Program-made: the position numbers and the translations under genes
NCBI GenBank assembly: GCA_013288075.1
Contig: JABDCQ010000004.1
Location: forward strand, 1-64,000
Direction: 5' to 3'
From: Chlamydiota bacterium
GTDB lineage: Bacteria > Chlamydiota > Chlamydiia > Chlamydiales > Rhabdochlamydiaceae
Length of the DNA: 64,000 bases
Part shown: one piece after another, positions 29,597 to 38,692 of the stretch
How the letters are laid out: each line of letters starts with the position of its first letter
Numbering within the stretch: the stretch's first letter is position 1
The notes under the pieces: model-generated
What the model saw: only the letters and a program-made list of their open reading frames with translations
Told to the model about the DNA's origin: nothing
The model's database searches: none

Positions 29597-30151
29597 CTAT
29601 GGTGTTTTTTGTTTTAAGGCCTCATTTTTCACAATTTTTAAAGCCTCTTCATAAGGCTCTTCAAATAAATCTTCAAGATTCTCTGTCTTAGGGTCTTCAT
29701 GACAATAAACAAGCAGATTTCGAGCCTGGAAAGCCAAAGCAACGCTACCATCCGAGTATCTTGTATTATCTTTTTTTCTAAAAGCGACCGATATATAGGC
29801 TCGATCAGCTTTAACCGGGTATTCCCTTAAGTAGGGTCTAAGCTTCTCATGTTCATTGATTTTTTTTACCAGTTTTTCAGTTCCCTTTACTTCGATTTCC
29901 CTAGCCTCTTTGATCGTTCCTTTTCTATAGGCTATAAAATTTAATTCTATTTCTTCTACATCATTGGGCATTCTGCCTCCACCTCCTATGTACACTAAGT
30001 CGAACTCTTTTTGCATTTCAGCCCCCGTAGACTTGGTGATTTCGCTTACATATTTGAGATAAGGAGCGGGTACATAAACTGCATTGATTGGCTTCATTCC
30101 AAGCAATAGGAATAAAACAGAAAAAATAATTTTAAATCGTACAATTCTCAT
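29597..30151 (-). CDS. secreted hypothetical protein, paralogue of the next ORF
   Basis: signal peptide-like N-terminus; near-identical to 30201-30737. Confidence 0.75.
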   Translation of the reverse strand: MRIVRFKIIFSVLFLLLGMKPINAVYVPAPYLKYVSEITKSTGAEMQKEFDLVYIGGGGRMPNDVEEIELNFIAYRKGTIKEAREIEVKGTEKLVKKINEHEKLRPYLREYPVKADRAYISVAFRKKDNTRYSDGSVALAFQARNLLVYCHEDPKTENLEDLFEEPYEEALKIVKNEALKQKTP

Positions 30152-30200
30152 AAAATCCTATCTCTGTTCTTAAATCTTTAATTCATCACCTGCTGATATT

Positions 30201-30737
30201 TTAATGCTCGTTTTTCACAATTTTTAAGGCCTCCTCATAAGATTCTTGAAATAAAGGTTCCAGATTTTCTGTATTAGGATTTTCTTGCCGATAAAAAAGA
30301 GAATTCCGCGCCTGGAAAGCCAAAGCAACGCTACCATCTGAGTATCTTGTATTATCTTTTTTTCTAAAAGCAACTGATATATAAGCTCGATCAGCTTTAA
30401 CCGGGTATTCCCTTAAGTAGGGTCTAAGATTCTCATGTTCATTGATTTTTTTTACCAGTTTTTCAGTTCCCGTTACTTCGATTTCCCTAGCCTCTTTGAT
30501 CGTTCCTTTTCTATAGGCTATAAATTTTAAATCTATTTCCTCTACATCATTGGGCATTCTGCCCCCGCCTCCTATATATACCAAATCAAACTCTTTTTCC
30601 ATTTCAGCCCCTGTAGACTTAGTGATTTCGCTTACATATTTGAGATAGGGTGCTGGTACATAAACTGCGTTCATTGGCTTCATTCCAACCAACAAGAATA
30701 AAACAAAAAAAATCATTTTAACGCATATAATTCTCAT
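30201..30737 (-). CDS. secreted hypothetical protein (candidate RHS-associated partner)
   Basis: signal peptide-like N-terminus; overlaps the RHS stop. Confidence 0.75.
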   Translation of the reverse strand: MRIICVKMIFFVLFLLVGMKPMNAVYVPAPYLKYVSEITKSTGAEMEKEFDLVYIGGGGRMPNDVEEIDLKFIAYRKGTIKEAREIEVTGTEKLVKKINEHENLRPYLREYPVKADRAYISVAFRKKDNTRYSDGSVALAFQARNSLFYRQENPNTENLEPLFQESYEEALKIVKNEH

Positions 30738-33700
30738 GAAATCCTACTTTTGTTCTTAAATCATCAATTTGATCACTTACAGCTTTTTGAAGGGTTGCTT
30801 TCATAAAGCCATGATCGCGTACCCAAAAAGTCCAATCTTTCTTGTTAGTTATACATTGAAGTATTTGTATATCATAATTTGGATTATCAAGAAAGGGCAT
30901 GCCATGTCTTCTTGTTGCATCATCTTGTGATGAATAAACATTTACTGCATAGTTAGCAAAGTCTATAGGAATAGGATGAGCTGGAGCTGCCGCAAATGAA
31001 TACAAATGCTTCTTCATTAATTGTTGTTCTTCAGGAGTCATTCCTTCAATAGCTCGATATTCAATAAGGCCTCCCTCACTGTGGGCTATATGTAACCAAA
31101 GAAGATTGGGGTTAATTTTATCCAAAGTGGAAGCTATGGCTACCATAAACTGACGTGTTTGGATAATAACCGGAGTTTCTACCCCCATCATTTCTTGTTG
31201 AACTCTAACAGAATCGAAACCAACTCCAAGACATTTATTATGTAAACAAACAAGTAATGTCCCTTCTGGAATTTTATCAAAAATGGATTTACCCATGTCC
31301 GATAACTCTCTAAGACTTGTAAAAATTCCATTTTGAAGGGTGATGAGACCAAATGTTTTCCCCTCTTGAGGCATAACCTCGATAAAATGATTAGACATAT
31401 TAACTTTGCCAACCCGAAGCTCTTCCGGCGTAAAAAGGAGTTTAAGGCATGTTTTACTAAAGAGAATAGCGTCAGGATTCGGATGAGGGCCTCTTTGATT
31501 AATTTGACAACGGAGACCTCCATTAGCATCAAGCATTCGTGTGATGGGAGGCAAATATATTTCAAGATCTAAGGGGAAATTTAAATCAGCATTTAGACCA
31601 AATAAATCAAGGCGGTTTGTGGGACTATTGTGTGCATAAGCATAAAGATTGGGCCCATCTGCAAAACCCATAGGATCGGGAGTAAGCCAACGACCCAAAG
31701 AAGGGTCATAAAACCATTTACCAAAAAAAATGAGGCCTTCATCTAATCTTTTGGAACAAAATCTCCATGGAGATAGAGGAGATAGGGTTAACTCTTTTCC
31801 AAAAGCAGTAAATGTATTTATTTCAGCAATAGAACCATCTGGATTGATAAGAGATGTGATATTGCCAAAAAAATCGTGCAAAGGTGCATAAGTCACACCG
31901 TTAAGCTCTAGAGCAATAGCTGCTCCAATATCTCCTTTTAACCCGAGACCTAGGACTTTTAGCTGAAGAATTTGCTTTTGCTCGTTAACAACCCCTATTT
32001 CATAATCTCTATCATAAAGATAGAGGACATTGTCTAGTTTTTGCCAATCATTTTGAGTATAGATATATATTTCTTTCGCAAGAAGGCGGGAAAAAGGATC
32101 ATAAATATAGCGAACTTTCCTTCCTTCTTGAGTAATAGATGTTAGGCGACCCAGAGGATCATATGTGTAGTTAGTCTTTTCTACTTCAGATATTTTTTGT
32201 AAAGGATTACCATTTAAATCATAGATTAGTTGAAATTCAGAGGTAGAAAGAAGTTCATTCTTATTATTTGTTTCTCCATCTAAAGGATTGCCAAGCGAAT
32301 CAAAATGATATTTTAGAGTCCCCTCCTCAGTAAGTTGGTTTAATGGATCATGTGCATACCGTTTATTTCCCAAAAGAGAGCTTTGTACTTCTAAAACAAG
32401 ACCTGAAGGGCCGTAGGCTATTTTGTTAGTCATGTAAGAACATTCTTGATAGATCGGGCGTTCTAGAAGGTCATGCGCTGTTTGAGTAGTGGCTATATTA
32501 TAAATAAGATTTTCTTTTACCACATGTCCATTTGGATCAAATGCGCTATATTCATGAGTATAAAAAAAATCATCTTGAGAAGAATACCTAGAAACAGAAG
32601 TAAGATGAGCACCGGTATAGCTATAACGAATGGAAGACATATCAGGCAAAGCAAAGAGGGTACATCTCCCCAAAAGATCGTACTCCCATCTATACGTAAA
32701 ACCTAAGGGATTTGTCTCTTCTATCAGTTCTCCAAAAGAATTATAAGTTCTTAAAAGCTTCGTTTTTTGAATAAGATCATGTATTTCTATAGGATTTCTA
32801 TTTTCCCCATAGAAATATTGATAATGAATTTCCTCATTAGAGCTTTTGAGCTCTAAAAGACGATCTAATCCATCATAGGAATAAAAAAGGGATATCCCAC
32901 TTGGTAAAGTGCGTTTCACTAAACGACCCTTTGTGTCATAGAAAAAATGAGTTATTTTCCCCTCCGCTTCTATTTCCTTTATTACACGGCCAAGCAGGTC
33001 ATATTCCCAGGCTACGGTAATAGCTTTTATCGGGGTATCCCGTTCATAAACAGTTGAAATTCGCTTTGATTTATTGCCTGACTTATCGTAAAAAACCTCT
33101 TCTTTAGAACAAGTTCTTCCCTCAGGATTTTTCTGTTCTGTCAAAACAATCCGGTTACAAGCATCATACGTATCTAGGGAACGATTTCCAAGAGGATCAA
33201 TGGTTGTTTTCTGCAGAATTTTTTGATTTAAATCATTTCGCACATTTTCGCTGTAAAGAAATTGGGTAAGGTTATTTAAAGGGTCCTTATGTGTAATTAA
33301 TCGACCTTCTTCATCATAAGTGAAATGGTCAATTGACTCTCCTTGTGAAGTTTTTCTAAGGGCTTTTATTTTTCTTCCTTCATTATCATAGAAAAAGAGG
33401 GTGTAATTTTCGATATTGTGATTTGTCCCCTCTTCCCACTTTTCAAGGACTTTCCCTTCAATATCGTATTTTTCTATGTAAGAAATATCCCCTCTTGTTG
33501 TTTTTTCTAAAAAGCCTAAAGAATCGTAAGTAAATATAATTTTTCGTCCCATTGCCTCTTCTGCAGTTTTTCTTCCAGCCCCATCATAATTAAAAGTTGT
33601 TGTAAGTCCTTCAGAATTGGTATAGGAAAGGAGGCGAAAAGAATTATAACTCCAGATTTCCTTGCTTAAGATTTGTTTTTGTTTAGAGTAGGTAATTTGA

Positions 33701-36099
33701 GATGTAATTCTTTGAAATGGGTCGTAAGTATAATGGGTTTCTGTCCCTTCGGAGTAAATTGTTTGGGCTAGGGTTCCATTTTTGTTATAACGATGATGAA
33801 TTTCTGAGTCATCCGGATGAATAATTCTAATCGGCTTTCCAAGAGTATTATAAGAAGTTTTTGTGGTTTCCCCTTTAGGTGCTTTTGAAAAAACAAGATT
33901 TCCTTGGAGATCGTAACCAAATTGTATAGAAGGAGAAAAAGCATGACTTTGCTCATCTTTAACATTTGGCATCCTTGTTTCCAAACATCTTCCAAAACAA
34001 TCATAAGTTTGCTTTGTTATATTACCCTTATGATCTGTTTGGGTAAGAACACGTCCTTTTGAGTCATAAGTATTATGTGTTGCTTTTTGGTTTTCTTCAG
34101 ACATTTTAAGACGTGATGCTGCATCGTAAACAAATCGTTTTTTTGAAGCGCCGACTTCCTTTGCCTCCAAAACGTTTCCAAGAATATCATAGCTATAAAG
34201 GTTTTCTTGACCCAGAGGAGTCGTTTTTCTTGTAATACGTCCTTGAGAATCGTAATTAATATGAATTGTATAACGATGCTTTTCATGAGCATCGTGTACA
34301 GCTTCACTCGAGGGAAGATTATTAGAACCGTAAGTATAAAAAGTTTTTGTTATCAGAATTTCTTTTTGAGAATTCAAATCCAGGTAGAGTTCTTTTTTTG
34401 ATACCGGAAGTCCTCTAGATGAATCAACCTCATAGCGCACAATATGTCTTTCTGTAACGCCTGTTAAGTCAGCCAAATTTTCAGAAAAACCGTCATCAAC
34501 CATTTGATTTGTTAAGATATTATCTTCATCGTAAAAACGAAACTCGCGTGTAAGAATTTTTCCTTGATGACTCACAAGTTTTGAGGTAAGAAGATCGGTA
34601 TCTTCTTTATAAGTATACTTAGAAGTTACTCCTCCTTCTTCTTCCTCTGTAAGCGGTAAATTTAGCTTAGATGAATAACTATAACGTTTTCGATAAGTTT
34701 CAGCATTGCTAAGCGTTCCATTATTATTTAAAGTAAAGGCCCCTTCTGCCGCTCCTGTAAGATTGCCCGAAAGCACCTCTTCTATAATATTACCCGTATC
34801 ATCATAGTAAAATGTTTTGGCAAATAAGGCTTGGTTATGTTCATTTAACATAGCCTTACAGCGTAGACGATTATTATCCCAAAGGAGTTTTAATACCGAA
34901 GAAAGGTTATCATTTTCATTAAAATACTCAGCAGAAACAAGACGCCCCTCTTTATGGTGATAACGAATAAGAAGGTTTTCTGTATCGCGAACCTCTGTGC
35001 GATTTAGGGTATAAGAAAACCTAGCAACAGGCCGTTTTTCTCCGTTTGGGCCTATAGGGGCTTCTAAGACCCTAATTTTGTCTGCGGAAAAATCTTTTTT
35101 ATGAGGCTTATCTCGCCATAAATTTTCAATTTTTGCATTAGGTGGAGAAAAATAAGCGCATGTAAATTGCTCAATACCACCTAATATCAATCCCTGCACG
35201 CGTGTCCCTATCCCCTTTCTTCCCGGACCATAGCCAAAACTCTCTTGAGGACGGCAATTACTCTCCACGTTGCATATATAGTCCGTTTCTTTAAATTCTA
35301 AAGATCGATAGTTTAAGGTTTTCCCATCAGAAGTATTCGCTTGAAAATGCAAAGGAGGCTTGTGATTAAGATAATCAAAATGAACCCATGAATAAGTTTT
35401 TGTTGCTCCGGGATTTGTAGAGGCAATATGTATTAAACGAGCTTTATCATCATAGGAGTAGATAAGTTCATGTTTACTTGGCAATATTTCTTTTACCAAC
35501 TTGTAAGACGTTCTTCCTGCCCGATATTTTTGCTTATAAAAAACCTGTCCCTTATAAGTTCTTAACCCTCCATTAGGAAGATAGAGTGTTGCGTTCCCTG
35601 ATTTTAAATTGAGGCAAAGATAATTATTATAAGGGTTATTTCTAGCACTTGTTATGGATATCGTTTTAGAAAGATTTTGATTAGGTTTTAAATAAATAAG
35701 ATCATCATTTTCCTTATGGCTAAAATTATAAGGAATAACGTTTCCATTAGGTTCTGCAAGAAAAGCTTTAAAACCTTCTTTTTTGTAATAAGGTTCAATA
35801 AGCAAATTTATGTAAGGTAAATAATCCCATCCTCCTCGCATGTGCATTGAATCGAAACCGGAGTTATCTAAAGCACCTGTACTAGAATACATACGCATCA
35901 AAGAAATAGGAACAGCTCCATTAACAACTACATCTTGCATACAAAGAACAAGATTTCCTGATATGACATTGACATGGTGAAAAAGAGAAGGGTCATCACC
36001 ATCAGAAAACAGATTATCCCAATCCGCTTTTAATAAAAGAGGAATGAGTAAAAACAAAGAAAATAAACGCTTCATCTTTTTCACCAATTTAAAAAACAA
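30718..36099 (-). CDS. RHS/YD-repeat protein with variable C-terminal domain
   Basis: many YD repeats (YDPFGR-like); core GRWLTPDPMGFADGPNLYAYAHNSPTNRLDLFGL; 1793 aa. Confidence 0.93.
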   Translation of the reverse strand: MFFKLVKKMKRLFSLFLLIPLLLKADWDNLFSDGDDPSLFHHVNVISGNLVLCMQDVVVNGAVPISLMRMYSSTGALDNSGFDSMHMRGGWDYLPYINLLIEPYYKKEGFKAFLAEPNGNVIPYNFSHKENDDLIYLKPNQNLSKTISITSARNNPYNNYLCLNLKSGNATLYLPNGGLRTYKGQVFYKQKYRAGRTSYKLVKEILPSKHELIYSYDDKARLIHIASTNPGATKTYSWVHFDYLNHKPPLHFQANTSDGKTLNYRSLEFKETDYICNVESNCRPQESFGYGPGRKGIGTRVQGLILGGIEQFTCAYFSPPNAKIENLWRDKPHKKDFSADKIRVLEAPIGPNGEKRPVARFSYTLNRTEVRDTENLLIRYHHKEGRLVSAEYFNENDNLSSVLKLLWDNNRLRCKAMLNEHNQALFAKTFYYDDTGNIIEEVLSGNLTGAAEGAFTLNNNGTLSNAETYRKRYSYSSKLNLPLTEEEEGGVTSKYTYKEDTDLLTSKLVSHQGKILTREFRFYDEDNILTNQMVDDGFSENLADLTGVTERHIVRYEVDSSRGLPVSKKELYLDLNSQKEILITKTFYTYGSNNLPSSEAVHDAHEKHRYTIHINYDSQGRITRKTTPLGQENLYSYDILGNVLEAKEVGASKKRFVYDAASRLKMSEENQKATHNTYDSKGRVLTQTDHKGNITKQTYDCFGRCLETRMPNVKDEQSHAFSPSIQFGYDLQGNLVFSKAPKGETTKTSYNTLGKPIRIIHPDDSEIHHRYNKNGTLAQTIYSEGTETHYTYDPFQRITSQITYSKQKQILSKEIWSYNSFRLLSYTNSEGLTTTFNYDGAGRKTAEEAMGRKIIFTYDSLGFLEKTTRGDISYIEKYDIEGKVLEKWEEGTNHNIENYTLFFYDNEGRKIKALRKTSQGESIDHFTYDEEGRLITHKDPLNNLTQFLYSENVRNDLNQKILQKTTIDPLGNRSLDTYDACNRIVLTEQKNPEGRTCSKEEVFYDKSGNKSKRISTVYERDTPIKAITVAWEYDLLGRVIKEIEAEGKITHFFYDTKGRLVKRTLPSGISLFYSYDGLDRLLELKSSNEEIHYQYFYGENRNPIEIHDLIQKTKLLRTYNSFGELIEETNPLGFTYRWEYDLLGRCTLFALPDMSSIRYSYTGAHLTSVSRYSSQDDFFYTHEYSAFDPNGHVVKENLIYNIATTQTAHDLLERPIYQECSYMTNKIAYGPSGLVLEVQSSLLGNKRYAHDPLNQLTEEGTLKYHFDSLGNPLDGETNNKNELLSTSEFQLIYDLNGNPLQKISEVEKTNYTYDPLGRLTSITQEGRKVRYIYDPFSRLLAKEIYIYTQNDWQKLDNVLYLYDRDYEIGVVNEQKQILQLKVLGLGLKGDIGAAIALELNGVTYAPLHDFFGNITSLINPDGSIAEINTFTAFGKELTLSPLSPWRFCSKRLDEGLIFFGKWFYDPSLGRWLTPDPMGFADGPNLYAYAHNSPTNRLDLFGLNADLNFPLDLEIYLPPITRMLDANGGLRCQINQRGPHPNPDAILFSKTCLKLLFTPEELRVGKVNMSNHFIEVMPQEGKTFGLITLQNGIFTSLRELSDMGKSIFDKIPEGTLLVCLHNKCLGVGFDSVRVQQEMMGVETPVIIQTRQFMVAIASTLDKINPNLLWLHIAHSEGGLIEYRAIEGMTPEEQQLMKKHLYSFAAAPAHPIPIDFANYAVNVYSSQDDATRRHGMPFLDNPNYDIQILQCITNKKDWTFWVRDHGFMKATLQKAVSDQIDDLRTKVGFHENYMR

Positions 36100-36244
36100 G
36101 AGCGGATACTAGAAAATGTATCTATTTCAGATCAAGCAGAAGATTTTAAATTCTTTTTAGACTTAGATGGAAATTGCACTGGCAAACAAACAATGCCTCG
36201 TTAAACCTTTGTAGAGTCGCTTAGAGCTCAGGTCATGGGATTGT

Positions 36245-36946
36245 CTAGCGGGGTTTTTTGAATTTTTTGACGAGGTCGTGGCAGTAATGGTCGATGGGTC
36301 TTGCCCATTTATTAGCTATATGCCTTACGCAAAACACTACTACTATGGCTGTAAAGATATCCATGGTGTAGTGGAAGCGAAGGCAGATTAAGACAGAAAT
36401 GGTATAGGCGAACATCACAAAGCCCAAAGTGGTAAGCCATCTCTTATGGTAGAACATAAGTTCTAAGGCACAGAGCAAGGTAACGCCTGTATGACCTGAA
36501 AAATAAAAATCATTAGAAACACTATAATCTACAAAAAGGGAAGGGACTCCAGGATCTCTCCAAACAATATTTTCAGGAAGGGAAAAAGAAACTAGAAATT
36601 GAAGACTTTGTCTAATAAGAATTAAAAGAAAAAGCCCTAAGTAAGGACGAATAGTACCGCCAAATATAGAACGCAGCATAAGGAAAAGCACACTAAAATC
36701 AAACCAAAGAGAGGTTGTAATTAACGCAGCATTTGCAGCGTCTCTATGAGTAACAAAGTAATGATTAATAGGACTTGTAAAGAGATGTAGCCTATCGGTA
36801 ATTCCCTCTTTAGGAACATTTAGATGCGCTATGAGATTTTGGGTGATATGCCCTAAGAAAACGCCTAGAATAACGAGGGCCAAAGTCAAGTGCCAGGGCA
36901 TTGGCTTAGAAAAAAGTTTTTTTTCAATTCTTTTTATAAAACCCAT
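36245..36946 (-). CDS. PAP2-like / sphingomyelin synthase-related membrane protein
   Basis: FYFSGHTGVTLL and LRFHYTMDIFTAIVVV motifs, several TM segments. Confidence 0.7.
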   Translation of the reverse strand: MGFIKRIEKKLFSKPMPWHLTLALVILGVFLGHITQNLIAHLNVPKEGITDRLHLFTSPINHYFVTHRDAANAALITTSLWFDFSVLFLMLRSIFGGTIRPYLGLFLLILIRQSLQFLVSFSLPENIVWRDPGVPSLFVDYSVSNDFYFSGHTGVTLLCALELMFYHKRWLTTLGFVMFAYTISVLICLRFHYTMDIFTAIVVVFCVRHIANKWARPIDHYCHDLVKKFKKPR

Positions 36947-37010
36947 AACAGCCTACTTTGAAATTTCTATCTTTCAAAGTAGGTCAAGGATTTAATATAT
37001 ACAAGAAAAT

Positions 37011-37184
37011 TATACCCAAGTGAACTCAAAATTCGTCGCTAGGCGGGATTGAAAGCTGTCGAAAATCGACGATCGCAAATGCCCCTGTATGTATCCATAC
37101 AGGGGCATTTGCGAAGCCTGCGGTCGTCGATTTTCGGCGCTTTGAACCCGCCTATCGACCGAATTTTGAGTTCACTTGGGTATA
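37011..37184. repeat. 174-bp imperfect palindrome overlapping a CDS 3' end
   Basis: tatacccaagtgaactcaaaattcg ... cgaattttgagttcacttgggtata, with centre gcaaatgcccctgtatg / catacaggggcatttgc. Confidence 0.92.
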
Positions 37185-37418
37185 AGCAGCGCGCTTTCTT
37201 TTATGAGTCGTTGTCTTTTTAGCTACTTTAGAAACAAGTTTTTTGATTTTAGGCTTATGCGCTGTCTTTTTAATGGCCTCTACAACTTTATCAAAATCAA
37301 GATGTTTTAAGATTTCCGCTTGAATTTTCTTGCCTTGTTTTGTTTTTAAAAGCGATGCGCACATAGCTCCTACAACACTGCCTATTACAGCACCTGTAAC
37401 AAATCCTTTGGATTTCAT
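37152..37418 (-). CDS. YtxH-like small protein with basic, histone-like C-terminus
   Basis: GAVIGSVVGAMCASLLKTKQGKK; KKLVSKVAKKTTTHKRKR. Confidence 0.65.
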   Translation of the reverse strand: MKSKGFVTGAVIGSVVGAMCASLLKTKQGKKIQAEILKHLDFDKVVEAIKKTAHKPKIKKLVSKVAKKTTTHKRKRAAYTQVNSKFGR

Positions 37419-37422
37419 AAAA

Positions 37423-37710
37423 TTACCCTCTTTTTAATTTATTCCATAAATGTAAGCCTGCTGAGGCAATCTCTACAACAGTGACAATTAAGTCTTCTTC
37501 TTTATTGATTTTCTTTTCGACATCTTCTGCAAAGCATTCCCCTTTTTTTCTTCCCTTTTCCACAATATCGCCCACATGGCGGAGTGCCTTACCAACAGAG
37601 CCAAAAGAAGAAGAACTACGCGTTGCAGCGTAAAGAGCTGCGGCTCCTATCCCTACAATTCCGCCTATTACGGCGCCTAAAACGATTTTTTTTGTGCTAT
37701 CATCGTGCAT
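37423..37710 (-). CDS. small glycine-zipper hypothetical protein
   Basis: VLGAVIGGIVGIGAAALYAAT. Confidence 0.65.
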   Translation of the reverse strand: MHDDSTKKIVLGAVIGGIVGIGAAALYAATRSSSSFGSVGKALRHVGDIVEKGRKKGECFAEDVEKKINKEEDLIVTVVEIASAGLHLWNKLKRG

Positions 37711-37711
37711 A

Positions 37712-37933
37712 CTACTTCCCCTCTTTATGATTTTTTAATATTTTGATCCCGGTTGTGAGCCAATCAATTGTCTCAAAAACAGGCTCTAAGTGATCAGACT
37801 TCTTCTTGAGATCCACAAGTAAATCGTTCGTATTATCCATTACCTTAAATAAACGAAGAGCTGCAATTAGCAAGATAATAGCAATAATAAGAAACGATCC
37901 CGCAATAATCCCTAAAAATATCTCAATAAGCAT
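37712..37933 (-). CDS. small membrane protein (DUF948-like)
   Basis: single N-terminal TM, 73 aa, operonic position. Confidence 0.55.
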   Translation of the reverse strand: MLIEIFLGIIAGSFLIIAIILLIAALRLFKVMDNTNDLLVDLKKKSDHLEPVFETIDWLTTGIKILKNHKEGK

Positions 37934-38014
37934 AATTAACCTTTTTATTTTTATTATATAATATAATTAATTTTAATCAATAATAAAAACAAAGAGTAAT
38001 TTTCTCTCTTTCTC

Positions 38015-38692
38015 TTAAATAAAGCCGTGTTCGCGAAGGGAGATATAGCTAGAAGAGCCAACGATGATATGATCGTCAATGGGTATCCCCATGACTGAAG
38101 AGGACTTAAGAAGGAGTTTTGTAAGCTCAAGATCGGCTTTAGAGGGGGTGGGATCGCCGCTTGGGTGGTTATGAGCCAGAATAAAGCTATGGGCTTTATG
38201 GCGCACTGCCGGATAGAAGACCTCTCTGGGGTGAACAAGCACCTCAGAGAGAGTCCCTATAGAGATTTTCTCTAGGTGAAGGAACTTTTTTTTCACATCT
38301 TTAAGGATCACCATCATCATCTCTTGCTTTTGAGAAGAAAGGGCATCTTTGACTAAATGGTAGGCGTCCTCTGCATTTTGAATGGTTTGCTTAAAAGGGC
38401 TATGGAGCTTTGAGGAGCGAAGAGCAATCTCAAAACAAGCTTTTAGCTGAATGGCTTTGGCTCTTCCTATTCCCTTAAGCGTTGTAAGCTCTGAAATAGA
38501 GGCCTCTAAAAGGCCTTGAAGCCCTCCAAAATGCTCTAGCATTTCTTGAGCAAGAAGGAGGACTGATTTACCTTTTGTTCCCGTGCTAAGCAAAATAGCT
38601 AAAAGCTCTTGAAGAGAAAGGGCATCGCTTCCTGTTTGCAAAAGCCTCTCTCTTGGACGATCCTGCAACGGCACGTTTTCAAGCAAACTCAT
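38015..38692 (-). CDS. radC: RadC family protein
   Basis: HNHPSGDPTPSKAD (JAB motif), DHIIVG. Confidence 0.95.
   Translation of the reverse strand: MSLLENVPLQDRPRERLLQTGSDALSLQELLAILLSTGTKGKSVLLLAQEMLEHFGGLQGLLEASISELTTLKGIGRAKAIQLKACFEIALRSSKLHSPFKQTIQNAEDAYHLVKDALSSQKQEMMMVILKDVKKKFLHLEKISIGTLSEVLVHPREVFYPAVRHKAHSFILAHNHPSGDPTPSKADLELTKLLLKSSSVMGIPIDDHIIVGSSSYISLREHGFI

Noticed and set aside
31188-34401. Alternative-frame ORFs inside the RHS gene
   Set aside because: Overlap a continuous 1793-aa RHS reading frame.
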